Counted from the stretch's first letter, positions 32,253 to 40,763 are shown. The stretch is DNA of 43,427 bases from Reyranella sp. (GCA_019745575.1 JAIETA010000023.1:1-43427); one strand, 5' to 3'. The notes: generated by a model from the sequence alone, not told the origin. Numbers and translations: made by a program.

Positions 32253-33326
32253 ATGGAATTCGGCGTTCTCTTCACCTCGCATCCAAATCCGAAGGAAGAG
32301 CCCTACCCGCACCGCGACGTGCACAGGCGCACGACCGAGGAGATCGTCGAGGCCGAGCGCCTTGGCTACGACACCGCCTGGATCGCCGAGCATCATTTCT
32401 CGACCGGCTACGGCATCATGCCGGACTGCTTCGCCTACATGGCCTACCTCGCCGCGAAGACCGGCCGGATCAAGCTTGCCGCCGGCGTGATCACGCTGCC
32501 GCTCTACGACCCGATCCGCGTCGTCGAGAACACCAGCTTCGTCGACATCCTGTGCAACGGCCGCGTCATGCTGGGCATCGGCTCGGGCTACCGGCCCTAC
32601 GAATTCGTGGGGCTGGGCAAGGATTTCGACGGCCGCCGCGACATGGTCGAGGAGGCGGTCGGCCTGATGTTCGACGCCTTCCATCGCCGGCGCTACGACC
32701 ACAAGGGCAAGTATTTCAGCGGCACCGTGGCGGAGCCCTACGAGATGCTGCCGCAGCCCGTCCAGATGCCGCATCCGCCCTTGTTCATGGCCGGCGGCAC
32801 GGACCGCTCGATCGGCTATTGCGGGCGCAACGGCTTCGGCCTGATGCTGTCGACCCTGCCGGGCGTCGAGACGCTGGCGGCGCAGACCGCGCTCTACAAG
32901 CGCGAGCTCGACCGCGCGACGGCGGAGCGCCGCAAGAATCCCGGCGCCGGCCAGATCGACATCGCGCGCTGGGTCTATATCGCCGACAGCGACGCCGAGG
33001 CGCGCACCGACACCGAAGAGGCGATCGTCCGCCACATCGCGCATTTCGGCGGCAGCGGCACCGCGGGGTACCTCGGTTCGGTGTCCGAGAAGGGCAGCGC
33101 GCTCAGCTACGACGACTTGTTGCGGACGACGCTGCTGCATGGCTCGGCCGAGACCGTGATTGCCCGGCTTCGCGAACTGCAGGCGCGCACCGGCATGACG
33201 TCGCTGCTGCTGCACTACCCGCCCTACTACGGGCGCGAGAAAGCGATGAAGAGCCTGCGGCTGTTTGCCGAACGCGTGATCCCGGCCTTCCGCCCGCCGG
33301 CCCGCCATGCGGCCGCGGCGGAATGA
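32253..33326 (+). CDS. LLM-family (bacterial luciferase-like) flavin-dependent monooxygenase
   Basis: Luciferase-like monooxygenase of 357 residues using FMNH2 or F420H2 for hydroxylation or Baeyer-Villiger reactions. Family marks are DTAWIAEHHFS near the start, AAGVITLPLYDPIRVVE, GRVMLGIGSGYRPYEF and PLFMAGGTDRSIGYCGRNGF. GAGGAACTAAGCCAG precedes the ATG at 32253; an in-frame ATG at 32232 lies before that site and is not favoured. Its stop overlaps the next gene start as ATGA. The substrate is unknown. Confidence 0.91.
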   Translation: MEFGVLFTSHPNPKEEPYPHRDVHRRTTEEIVEAERLGYDTAWIAEHHFSTGYGIMPDCFAYMAYLAAKTGRIKLAAGVITLPLYDPIRVVENTSFVDILCNGRVMLGIGSGYRPYEFVGLGKDFDGRRDMVEEAVGLMFDAFHRRRYDHKGKYFSGTVAEPYEMLPQPVQMPHPPLFMAGGTDRSIGYCGRNGFGLMLSTLPGVETLAAQTALYKRELDRATAERRKNPGAGQIDIARWVYIADSDAEARTDTEEAIVRHIAHFGGSGTAGYLGSVSEKGSALSYDDLLRTTLLHGSAETVIARLRELQARTGMTSLLLHYPPYYGREKAMKSLRLFAERVIPAFRPPARHAAAAE

Positions 33327-34231
33327 GTCCGCCCGCGCCTGCTCCCCGGCGCAACAATACCTCGCTCGGTGCGCTCTACACCGTCTTCGCGATGATGGCC
33401 TTTGCCAGCATGGACGCCATCTCCAAGTGGCTGGTCGCCGACTACGCCATCGGCCAGATGATGTGGATCCGGTATGCCGTCTTCTGCCTGTTCGCCTGGC
33501 TGGTCGTGCAACGCCGCGGCGGCCTCCGCGTCGCGGCGCGCTCGCGCCGGCCCTGGCTGCAGACGACGCGCGCGCTGATCGCCGTTGTGGAAAGCGCGGT
33601 TTTCGTGCTGGCCTTCCGCTACCTGCCGCTGGCCGACACGCACGCCATCGCCGCCGCCTCGCCGCTGATCGTGATCGCGCTCGGCGCGGCCTTCCTCGGC
33701 GAACGCGTCGGACCGGCGCGCTGGCTGGCCGTGCTGGCCGGCTTCGCCGGCATGCTGCTGATCGTGCGGCCGGGCTTTCGCGCGCTCGACTGGCCGCTCC
33801 TGATCCCGGTCGCCGGCGCCGTTCTGTGGGGCGGCTACCAGATCCTGGTGCGGCTTTGCGCGCGCGACGACTCGCCCGACACCACGCTCGTCTGGTCGGC
33901 CTTCGTGGCCTTCGCCGCCACCACTTTCTTCGGGCCGTGGCACTGGCTGTGGCCCGACGCGGCCGGCTGGGCGCTGCTGGTCGCCGTCGCGTTGCTCGGC
34001 GCCGTCGCCCACTACGCGCTGATCCGCGCGCTCGATTACGCCGAGGCCGGCGCGGTGCAGCCCTACAGCTACACCCTGCTGGTCTGGGCCGCCGTGCTGG
34101 GCGCCCTCGTGTTCGGCGACATCCCCGACGGTTGGACCGTGATGGGTGCGGCCGTCATCGTGGCCAGCGGCCTCTATGCCTGGCAGTACGACCGCCGCGA
34201 AACAAGACGCGCCGCCAGCCTCGCCGGCTGA
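33323..34231 (+). CDS. DMT-superfamily (EamA) exporter
   Basis: Inner-membrane protein of 302 residues with ten predicted helices in two EamA repeats. The first repeat runs from GALYTVFAMMAFASMDAISK to FLGERVGPARWLAVLAGFAG, the second from LIPVAGAVLWGGYQILVRLC to FGDIPDGWTVMGAAVIVASG; the glycine-spaced E-R/P-x-x-W ends of both repeats are typical. The start overlaps the monooxygenase stop by four bases, so the two are coupled. It could export a product of that enzyme or a precursor (inference). It converges with the secreted unknown. Confidence 0.91.
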   Translation: MSPPAPAPRRNNTSLGALYTVFAMMAFASMDAISKWLVADYAIGQMMWIRYAVFCLFAWLVVQRRGGLRVAARSRRPWLQTTRALIAVVESAVFVLAFRYLPLADTHAIAAASPLIVIALGAAFLGERVGPARWLAVLAGFAGMLLIVRPGFRALDWPLLIPVAGAVLWGGYQILVRLCARDDSPDTTLVWSAFVAFAATTFFGPWHWLWPDAAGWALLVAVALLGAVAHYALIRALDYAEAGAVQPYSYTLLVWAAVLGALVFGDIPDGWTVMGAAVIVASGLYAWQYDRRETRRAASLAG

Positions 34232-34243
34232 GGCCGCAAAAGG

Positions 34244-34693
34244 CTACTTCTGGCGGACCAACTGATTGCAGCCAACGACGGCCGAGCCAGGCAGAACGTG
34301 GCGATAGCAGATTTCCATGGTGTTGGCGTCGGTCACAACCCCATCGACGTAGCCAGGGCCAACGGCGAAGTAGACGGTCTTGTTATCGGTCGCCAGAGAG
34401 CCGATCAGCCGCTCGGAAGCGCTTTGCGACGAAGACACCGTGCCCCAAAGGCGCCTGCCATCCTGACCGACGATACTGATCGTGTAGGTCTCCTCGCGCA
34501 GACGAAAGGGCGCTGCCGGCCTGGCCGGCGCGCCCGGCGGATGATGGGCGGCTGGACCGTCGACGATCGCCTCGCCCTTGCCGACCCACGTCCCCTTGAG
34601 ATCGGGAATCGCCGGGGTGGCAGTCTGGGCGCCGGCCGCGCCGGCGAAAGCTAGCGCGGCAACGAATGCCAACGCACGAAAGGTCTGATTCAT
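34244..34693 (-). CDS. Secreted protein of unknown function
   Basis: 149 residues with a clear Sec signal (MNQTFRALAFVAALAFAGAA then GAQTATP). The mature part begins IPDLKGTWVGKGEAIVDG and continues with ETYTISIVGQDGRRLWGTVS and YFAVGPGYVDGVVTDANTM, alternating in a way that suggests a small beta-barrel or lipocalin-like fold; this is a guess. Two Cys in the last third (CYRH and GCNQ) could form a disulfide. No family was recognised. It lies 34 bases after the SDR gene on the same strand and converges with the DMT exporter 12 bases away. Confidence 0.75.
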   Translation of the reverse strand: MNQTFRALAFVAALAFAGAAGAQTATPAIPDLKGTWVGKGEAIVDGPAAHHPPGAPARPAAPFRLREETYTISIVGQDGRRLWGTVSSSQSASERLIGSLATDNKTVYFAVGPGYVDGVVTDANTMEICYRHVLPGSAVVGCNQLVRQK

Positions 34694-34727
34694 TTTTCAG
34701 TCTGCTCCTTCTCCAAGCGCGCTCTAC

Positions 34728-35516
34728 TTAGCGCGGCCACTGCCGCAGCGCCACCAGCCCGCCGTCGATCGGCAGCAGGATACCGGTCACCCAGCGCGAT
34801 TCGTCGGACGCAAGATAGACGGCGCCATGGGCGATGTCCCAGGCCGTGCCCTCGCTCTGCATCGGCACCAGCTTCTTGCGCCGCTCGCGCGCCTCGGCGC
34901 CGAGATGCGCCACCATCGGCGTATGCACCGAGCCCACGATGATGCAGTTGGCACGGATGTTCTGCGTCGCATGGTCGGCCGCGACCGACAAGGTGAAGCC
35001 GTGCAGTCCGGCCTTGGCCGTCGCATAGGCCACCGCGCCGGGGCTGCCCATCAGGCCCAGCGCGCCGGCGATCGACGACACCATGATGATCGAGCCGCCG
35101 CCGCCTTCCTTCATGCGGGGCAGGCAGTATTTGGTGCACAGCATGGTGGTGGTGAGGTTGGCTTCCAGCACCTTGTTCCAGTCGGCGAGCGTCACCGTCT
35201 CGGGCGTGCCTGCGGCACCGATGCCGACATTGTTGTGCAGAATGTCGAGTCGGCCGTATTTCTTCGCGGCAAATGCCGCCATCGCCTCGGCGGCATCGGC
35301 CTTGGCAACATCGCCCGCGAACACCGCGGCCTCGCCGCCCTCGTCCTTGATCTGCTTGGCGAGTTTCTCGGCGCGCTCGGCGCTGCGATTGACCAGCACC
35401 ACCTTGGCGCCCTCACGGGCAAACAGAATGGCGGTCGCCATGCCGTTGCCCACGCCTTCGCCGCGCGGCGCCGCGCCGGTCACCACGGCGACCTTGCCCT
35501 TCAGACGTCCGGCCAT
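34728..35516 (-). CDS. SDR family oxidoreductase with a lengthened cofactor loop
   Basis: SDR of 262 residues. The Gly-rich cofactor loop is extended to TGAAPRGEGVGNGMA, compared with the usual TGxxxGIG, and is followed by VLVNRSAERAEK, which favours NADP. The rest is classical: NNVGIGAAGTPE, catalytic Tyr164/Lys168 (YATAK) and a C-terminal GILLPIDGGL. It diverges from the GFA-family gene across 60 bases. The substrate is unknown. Confidence 0.9.
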   Translation of the reverse strand: MAGRLKGKVAVVTGAAPRGEGVGNGMATAILFAREGAKVVLVNRSAERAEKLAKQIKDEGGEAAVFAGDVAKADAAEAMAAFAAKKYGRLDILHNNVGIGAAGTPETVTLADWNKVLEANLTTTMLCTKYCLPRMKEGGGGSIIMVSSIAGALGLMGSPGAVAYATAKAGLHGFTLSVAADHATQNIRANCIIVGSVHTPMVAHLGAEARERRKKLVPMQSEGTAWDIAHGAVYLASDESRWVTGILLPIDGGLVALRQWPR

Positions 35517-35576
35517 GACTTCATCTCCCGCCCATCTGCTATTTCAGGCGCCGACCTTAGCCGGGAGACTTGCGCC

Positions 35577-36055
35577 ATGACCAGCAGGACCGAGACCTTC
35601 GACGGCGGCTGCGCATGCGGTGAGGTCCGCTATCGGCTCACGGCGAGGCCGATGTTCGTGCATTGCTGCCATTGCCGCTGGTGCCAGCGCGAGAGCGGCG
35701 CGGCGTTTGCCCTGAACGCCATGATCGAGGCCGACCGCGTCGTCCTTCTGAGGGGCGCGCCCGACCTCGTGCCGACGCCCTCCGAGAGCGGCCGGGGCCA
35801 GAAATTCCGGCGCTGCCCCACGTGTCGCATCGCGCTGTGGAGCAACTACGCGGGCTCCGGCGATGCCGTGCGCTTCGTGCGCGTGGCACGCTCGACGAGC
35901 CCGACCGCCTGCCACCCGACATCCATATCTTCACCCAGTCCAAGCAGCCCTGGATCGTGCTGCCGCCGGGGACGCCGGCTGTGCCGGAATTCTACGACCG
36001 CGAGAAGATGTGGCCGCAGGAGAGCCTGGACCGGCGCGCAGCGCTCTACCAGTAG
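35577..36055 (+). pseudogene. GFA-family (glutathione-dependent formaldehyde-activating enzyme-like) protein, frameshifted
   Basis: The ATG at 35577 starts ETFDGGCACGEVRYRLT, then CCHCRWCQRESG and RRCPTCRIALWSNY, the zinc-binding Cys groups of the GFA/CENP-V fold. After RFVRV the frame is lost at 35885-35886; the family continuation GTLDEPDRLPPDIHIFTQSK and ...REKMWPQESLDRRAALYQ lies in the next frame and ends at 36055. Adding one G to the GG at that site restores a 159-residue protein. The uncorrected frame runs on to 36068 with Ser/Arg-rich nonsense. A sequencing error is as likely as a real loss. The 3' end overlaps the convergent hydrolase gene by ten bases. Confidence 0.88.
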
Positions 36056-37065
36056 CCGGGCAGTCTGACCGCCAGCCACTTCGCCAGGGCGGCGTTCACG
36101 GCGGCCGGCTTCTCCTGGGCCATCCAGTGGCCGGAGGCCACGACGACCTCGGTGAGATCGGCGCAGTCGCGGCGCATCGGCTCGGCAAGCTTCGACTGCA
36201 TGGTCTCGCAGGTCGTGTCGTAGGCGCCGTGCAGGAACAGCACCGGCATGGCGAGCTTGCCGCCATTTTTCGACGTCGCCGCATAGGCGCCGTTCGCCTT
36301 GTGGTTCATGTACCAGGAGTCGGGGCCGAAGAAGCCGTTGCGCGTCAGCGCCGCGGTGTAGGCCTCGAGATCCTGTTCGGTGAGCACGTCTGGATCGCGC
36401 GGCACGTCGGGGCACGGCCCGCCGCCGAACCAGCCGCCGGCCGGCCGGATCATCGCGGTGACGCCGGGCTTGCCGACCCGGGTCGGATCGCCCTTGCGGA
36501 ACATCGCCTTCACGACGTTGCGGATGTTCGCCTCGAAGCCCTTGCAGGCCTTGTCGAAACTTTCCTCGTAAAAGACCTGGTAGTCCCATTGGCCGACCGG
36601 GAATTTGTCGGCCGGATAGACGGTGCGGTCGACCAGGGGGACCACGGTCTCCAGCGTAAAGCCGGTCGCGAGGTAGGGCACGCAGAGGCTCGCCACGCCC
36701 GCCGTTTTCTCCGGATGGTGGCTGGCAATGTTCCAGACCACCGGACTTCCCCAATCGTGGCCGATCCAGACCGCCTTGTCGCGGCCGAGCGCCGCCAGCA
36801 GTTCCAGCATGTCGGCCACGATCTCTTCCTGCGCGAAGGCGTCGTGGCGATCGTATGTGCTCGACCGGCCGTAGCCGCGCATGTCGGGCGCCACGCAGCG
36901 GAAGCCCAGTGCCGCGAACGCCGGGAGCTGGTGTCGCCAGCTGAGCGACAGCTCTGGCCAGCCGTGGACGAAGATCAGCAGCGGGGCCTTTTCCGCTCCG
37001 CAGGCGAGGTAGCCGGTGGTGTGACGGGCCGACTTGACGGTGTGTTCGGTGATCGGGAAGGTCAT
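36046..37065 (-). CDS. Alpha/beta hydrolase, epoxide-hydrolase-like
   Basis: Alpha/beta hydrolase of 339 residues with the epoxide hydrolase layout: oxyanion motif FVHGWPE (His34), nucleophile Asp104 in WIGHDWGSPV, a long cap domain (about 135-255) with several Tyr, acid Asp283 in HGAYDTTCE and base His313 in ASGHWMAQEKP. An Asp nucleophile means epoxide hydrolase or dehalogenase, not esterase. The start at 37065 (MTFPITEHTVK) has AAGGATTGAC upstream. It diverges from the crotonase at 37097 with only 31 bases between. Confidence 0.91.
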   Translation of the reverse strand: MTFPITEHTVKSARHTTGYLACGAEKAPLLIFVHGWPELSLSWRHQLPAFAALGFRCVAPDMRGYGRSSTYDRHDAFAQEEIVADMLELLAALGRDKAVWIGHDWGSPVVWNIASHHPEKTAGVASLCVPYLATGFTLETVVPLVDRTVYPADKFPVGQWDYQVFYEESFDKACKGFEANIRNVVKAMFRKGDPTRVGKPGVTAMIRPAGGWFGGGPCPDVPRDPDVLTEQDLEAYTAALTRNGFFGPDSWYMNHKANGAYAATSKNGGKLAMPVLFLHGAYDTTCETMQSKLAEPMRRDCADLTEVVVASGHWMAQEKPAAVNAALAKWLAVRLPGYW

Positions 37066-37096
37066 GGTCAATCCTTGAGAAGGAACAGAACGTCCC

Positions 37097-37909
37097 ATGG
37101 AAATCGACACCGGCACAACCGAACTCTTGTGCGCCGTCCGCGACGGCGTGGCGCTGATCACGCTCAACCGACCCGAGGCGCGCAACGCCATGTCGGACCG
37201 GCTGACGCCGGCGCTGCGGACCCAGATCAAGGAACGCGGCGACGACCCCAACGTCGGCGCCCTGCTGATCACCGGCGCCGGCACCGCCTTCTGCAGCGGC
37301 GGCGACGTCAAAGGCATGGGCGACCGCGGCACCAAGACCGCCATGTCGTTCGACGCCCGCGTGGCCGATCTCCGGGTGCGCCAGGCGATGCTCACCGGCG
37401 CCCTGGTGGGCGTGCGCAAGCCCACCATCGCGGCCCTTCCCGGCGCGGCGGCGGGTGCGGGCCTTGCCATCGCGCTCGCCTGCGACATCCGCATCGCCGC
37501 CCAGTCGGCCTTCGTCAGCACCGGCTACGCCCGCGTCGCTCTCTCCGGCGACTACGGCATCGCCTGGCTGCTGACCCGCGCCGTGGGCTCGGCCCGGGCG
37601 CGCGAGCTGATGTTCACCGCCGAACGGGTCGATGCCGAACGCTGCGAGCGCATCGGCCTCGTCAACCGCGTCGTGCCCGACGACAGGCTGCAGGCCGAAG
37701 CCTTTGCGCTCGCCAAGTCGCTGGCCGAGGGGCCGCGCGTGGCGCTGCGCAACATGAAGGACAATCTCGACGACGCGCCGCACATCGATCACGCGATGGC
37801 GCTCTACCGCGAGGCCGAGCGCCTGGTCGCCGCCTCGCGCACCGAGGATCACAAGGAAGCGGTGCGCGCCTTCGTCGAGAAGCGAAAGCCGAAGTTCACC
37901 GGCAAGTAA
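37097..37909 (+). CDS. Crotonase-fold protein, PaaG-type active-site pattern
   Basis: Crotonase family, 270 residues. CoA-binding and oxyanion motifs are present (GTAFCSGGDVKGMG and GAAAGAGLAIALACDIR). The classical hydratase Glu positions hold Ala124 and Tyr144, but Asp152 in LSGDYGIAWLL matches the Asp used by PaaG-type isomerases. An isomerase or other non-hydratase role is therefore more likely than enoyl-CoA hydration. It converges with the MDR reductase gene, 16 bases away. Confidence 0.9.
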   Translation: MEIDTGTTELLCAVRDGVALITLNRPEARNAMSDRLTPALRTQIKERGDDPNVGALLITGAGTAFCSGGDVKGMGDRGTKTAMSFDARVADLRVRQAMLTGALVGVRKPTIAALPGAAAGAGLAIALACDIRIAAQSAFVSTGYARVALSGDYGIAWLLTRAVGSARARELMFTAERVDAERCERIGLVNRVVPDDRLQAEAFALAKSLAEGPRVALRNMKDNLDDAPHIDHAMALYREAERLVAASRTEDHKEAVRAFVEKRKPKFTGK

Positions 37910-37925
37910 GTTGGCGCGATGATCG

Positions 37926-38918
37926 TCAGGACACCCGCACTGCCATCTTGCCGCGATTGCGGCCCTCGAACAGGCCGATCAGGGCTGCGGGCGCCTTGTC
38001 GAGTCCGTCGACGATATCGACGACGGCTTTGATCCGGCCTTCGGCGACCCAGCGCGCGAGGCGCCGCTCGGCTTCGGCCCGCCGGTCATAAAAATCCATG
38101 ACGATGAAGCCTTCCATGCGCAGGCGCTTGGTGACGACCAGGCCCGGCACCGCCATCGGTCCGGGCGCCGGCTTCTCGACGTCGTATTGCGAGACGTTGC
38201 CGCAGCAGGCGATGCGGCCGCGCAGATTCATCAGCGAGAGCGCCGCATCGAGCACGGCGCCGCCGGTATTGTCGAAGTAGACGTCGATGCCGTCGGGGCA
38301 GGCCGCTGCCAGCGCGCGGCGCACGCCACCCGCCTTGTAGTCGATCGCGGCATCGAAGCCGAGTTCGCGCACCAGCCAGTCGCACTTGTCCTGCCCACCT
38401 GCCGTGCCGACGACGCGACAGCCCGAGAGCTTGGCGATCTGGCCCACCATGGTGCCGACCGCGCCGGCCGCAGCAGATACCAGCACCGTGTCGCCGGGCT
38501 TGGGCCGGCCAACTTCCAGCAGGCCGAAGTAGGCGGTGAGGCCCGTAACGCTGAGCGGCCCGATCAGCAGTTCGAGCGGTGCCTTGGTCGTGCGCTTGAC
38601 GAGGCGCCGGGCCGGCAGGGCGGCGTAGTCCTGCCAGCCCCAGTCGCCCTCGACGATGTCGCCTTTCGCCAGCCCCGGCACCTTCGACTCGACCACCTCG
38701 CCGATCGCGAAGCCGCTCATCACCTGGCCCGGCTCGAGCGCATCGCGATAGGTCTTGCCCATCATCCAGGCCCGGTTGGCGGGATCGAGCGACAGCATGC
38801 GCGTGCGCACCAGGATTTCGCCCTCCTTCGGCGCCGGAATCGCCGTCTCGGTCCACTGGAAGGTGTCGGTGCCGATCTTGCCCTGCGGTTGCTTGGCGTA
38901 AAGCCACTGGCGGTTCAT
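37926..38918 (-). CDS. MDR-family NADP-dependent oxidoreductase (zinc-free, CurA/leukotriene-reductase-like)
   Basis: Medium-chain reductase of 330 residues without the Cys/His zinc ligands. N-terminal catalytic half: KEGEILVRTRMLSLDPANRAWM, the usual mark of the prostaglandin/leukotriene B4 reductase-like group. Rossmann half: GDTVLVSAAAGAVGTMVGQI and GIDVYFDNTGGAVLD. It would reduce enones or a 2-enoyl derivative with NADPH. AGGAGAAAGAC precedes the ATG. It is 15 bases downstream of the crotonase and is the last gene of the TSUP-unknown-crotonase-reductase set. Confidence 0.91.
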   Translation of the reverse strand: MNRQWLYAKQPQGKIGTDTFQWTETAIPAPKEGEILVRTRMLSLDPANRAWMMGKTYRDALEPGQVMSGFAIGEVVESKVPGLAKGDIVEGDWGWQDYAALPARRLVKRTTKAPLELLIGPLSVTGLTAYFGLLEVGRPKPGDTVLVSAAAGAVGTMVGQIAKLSGCRVVGTAGGQDKCDWLVRELGFDAAIDYKAGGVRRALAAACPDGIDVYFDNTGGAVLDAALSLMNLRGRIACCGNVSQYDVEKPAPGPMAVPGLVVTKRLRMEGFIVMDFYDRRAEAERRLARWVAEGRIKAVVDIVDGLDKAPAALIGLFEGRNRGKMAVRVS

Positions 38919-38933
38919 GTCTTTCTCCTGGGC

Positions 38934-39737
38934 TCAATCCTTGTAGCTGGCGGCACGCTTCTGCAGGTTCGACAGGATCGCCTCGAGCTGGTTGGGCGAG
39001 CCGATCAGCTTCTGCTGCTCGACCGACTCCATCATCAGGCCCGAAGCCGCATCGACGGCGACCGCAGCATTCAGCAGCCGCTTGTTCGCCCGCATCGCGT
39101 CGGGGCTCTTCGAAGCGATTTCCCTGGCCGTCTCGAACGCTGCTGCGCGCGGATCGTCGACCACGCGCGTGACGAACCCCATCTGCTGCGCCTCGGCGCC
39201 GTTGAAAATGCGGCCGGTGTAGGTGAGCTCGCGCACCACGTCTTCGCGGGCAAGGTGGCGCATGAGCTGCGTGCCGGCGAGATCGGGCACCAGACCCCAC
39301 TTGATCTCCATCACCGAAAAACGCGCATCGGCGGTGGCGTAGCGGATGTCGGCGCCGAGCGCGATCTGGAAGCCGCCGCCGAAGGCCACGCCATGGACGG
39401 CCGCGATCACCGGCACCGGCAGTTCGCGCCACAGCCAGGCGCACTGCTGCGGCCGGTTGGCGATGCCGTGAGTGCGCTTGGCGAGGTCGCGCGACCCCGG
39501 CACCGCGTCGCCGTCCTGCTTCATGGCGGCAAAGCTTGCCATGTCGAGGCCGGCGCAGAAGGCCTTGCCCTCGCCCGACAGCACGACGCAGCGCAGGCCC
39601 TTCATGTCGGCCAGTTTCGCGCCGGCCTCGATGATGCCCTCGAACATCGCGGGATCGAGCGCGTTCATCTTGTCGGCGCGGATCAGGCGGACGTCGGCCA
39701 CGCCGTCCTTGAGATCGATCGAGACACGGTCCTTCAT
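38934..39737 (-). CDS. Crotonase-fold protein keeping one hydratase glutamate
   Basis: Crotonase family, 267 residues, from the ATG at 39737 (MKDRVSIDLK) with GGAGAAGGACAA before it; an upstream in-frame ATG at 39767 is less likely. GKAFCAGLDMASFAAM and GVAFGGGFQIALGADIRYA mark CoA binding and the oxyanion hole. Of the classical pair, the first Glu is Gln124, the second is kept as Glu144 (VMEIKWGLVPD), and Asp152 is also present. That mixed pattern fits isomerase-like members. The start overlaps the small upstream gene as ATGA. Confidence 0.9.
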   Translation of the reverse strand: MKDRVSIDLKDGVADVRLIRADKMNALDPAMFEGIIEAGAKLADMKGLRCVVLSGEGKAFCAGLDMASFAAMKQDGDAVPGSRDLAKRTHGIANRPQQCAWLWRELPVPVIAAVHGVAFGGGFQIALGADIRYATADARFSVMEIKWGLVPDLAGTQLMRHLAREDVVRELTYTGRIFNGAEAQQMGFVTRVVDDPRAAAFETAREIASKSPDAMRANKRLLNAAVAVDAASGLMMESVEQQKLIGSPNQLEAILSNLQKRAASYKD

Positions 39738-39955
39738 TTGTCCTTCTCCGATTCGGATTTCAGCCATTCGCGCAGCCGGCGCTTCACTTCTTCCGGTTCG
39801 AGTCGTTGCGGCGGCGCCGGCGGCCCATCACCCTGTTGGGGCCACATCAGCACGGCGATGCCGCGCTGCACATCGGCAAAGCTGCAATCGTCGGGCAGGC
39901 GATCGAGCAGCGCCCGCACCTCTGCCTTCACGTCGGGCGCCTTTACGTCTGTCAT
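39734..39955 (-). CDS. Small protein of unknown function (73 residues)
   Basis: Encodes a 73-residue soluble, charged protein: MTDVKAPDVKAEVRALLDRL, then PDDCSFADVQRGIAVLMWPQ, a Pro/Gln-rich linker, and LEPEEVKRRLREWLKSESEK. The D-x-C-S-F-x-D-V-Q-x-x-I-A pattern and the helical ends suggest a small helical domain, perhaps of the kind that regulates or scaffolds a partner. It overlaps both neighbours by four bases (ATGA at 39952-39955 and at 39734-39737), which supports it as a real gene coupled to the TSUP permease and the crotonase. No family recognised. Confidence 0.75.
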   Translation of the reverse strand: MTDVKAPDVKAEVRALLDRLPDDCSFADVQRGIAVLMWPQQGDGPPAPPQRLEPEEVKRRLREWLKSESEKDK

Positions 39956-40707
39956 CGGCCCACCATCAGCCAGATCCCCTGCCCAACATAGACCGCGCCC
40001 AGCGCCAGGATCACGCGCCGCGTCCAATGGTAGAACTGCTTGTCCGACATGCGGTCCAGGAAACTGCGCGACAAGGTCGTTCCGACGACGGCAAAGCCTG
40101 CCGCATAGGCCATCACCAGCCACTGCTCGAGGTCGCGCCCGGCCGGACCGTCGATCAGGGCGGCGAAATAGACGACCTTGGTGAGATGACCCAGGACCTG
40201 CGCCGCCGCCTTGGTGGCGACGTTGATCTGCCGGGTCATGCCGGTGCGAACATAGAAGATGTCGAGCAACGGCCCGGTGACGCCCGACACCAGCTGGATG
40301 GCACCGCCGATGGCGCCCGCCAGAAAGGCCTGGCCCGGCGCCTCGATGTTGGGGGCGATGCGCTGCGGCACGGCCAGCGCCACGAACGGCGTCAGCCCGA
40401 CGGCCATCAGCACCAATGCCTTGTCGGGCACGAAGTCGAAGAACGAGAACACCACCAGCGAGGCCGCGGCCCCGGCGCCGAACTGCAGCACGACGCTCCA
40501 TTTCACGTGGTGTCGCCACAGCCAGGCCCGCCAGCCGTTGGCCGCGATCTGGATGACTCCATGGAACACCATGGCGACCGGCACCGGCAGAAAGACCAGC
40601 AGGAAACCGATCAGCAGCATGCCGCCCGCCATGCCGAAGATGCCGGAAATGAAGGAGGTCACGACGGCCACGACCGCCAATGCCGCCAGGATGGGCAGGG
40701 AGAACAT
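39952..40707 (-). CDS. TSUP-family (TauE/SafE) membrane transporter
   Basis: Membrane protein of 251 residues with about eight helices in two repeats, each starting with a Gly-rich stretch: SGIFGMAGGMLLIGFL in the first and GAIGGAIQLVSGVTGPLLDI in the second. TSUP members move sulfite, sulfoacetate, taurine or organic acids. It is the first gene of the four-gene run 40707-37926. The sulfonate link to the TauD-type dioxygenase is too distant (30 kb) to use as evidence. Confidence 0.88.
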   Translation of the reverse strand: MFSLPILAALAVVAVVTSFISGIFGMAGGMLLIGFLLVFLPVPVAMVFHGVIQIAANGWRAWLWRHHVKWSVVLQFGAGAAASLVVFSFFDFVPDKALVLMAVGLTPFVALAVPQRIAPNIEAPGQAFLAGAIGGAIQLVSGVTGPLLDIFYVRTGMTRQINVATKAAAQVLGHLTKVVYFAALIDGPAGRDLEQWLVMAYAAGFAVVGTTLSRSFLDRMSDKQFYHWTRRVILALGAVYVGQGIWLMVGR

Positions 40708-40750
40708 CGGCGAGCGGCGTAGCGCAGCGTGCAGGCGCTGTCGAGGATGG

Positions 40751-40758
40751 GCTAGGGT
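40751..40758 (+). promoter_or_regulatory. Possible -10 element just before the amidase start
   Basis: gctagggt lies five bases before the ATG at 40764, in the position and form seen before the gene at 25872. If used, the mRNA would be almost leaderless. No clear -35 was found. Confidence 0.25.
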
Positions 40759-40763
40759 GGACC

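Noticed and set aside
32018-32275. A 60-residue minus-strand frame upstream of the monooxygenase gene
   Set aside because: No ribosome site or family pattern, and it overlaps the well-supported start region of the monooxygenase.
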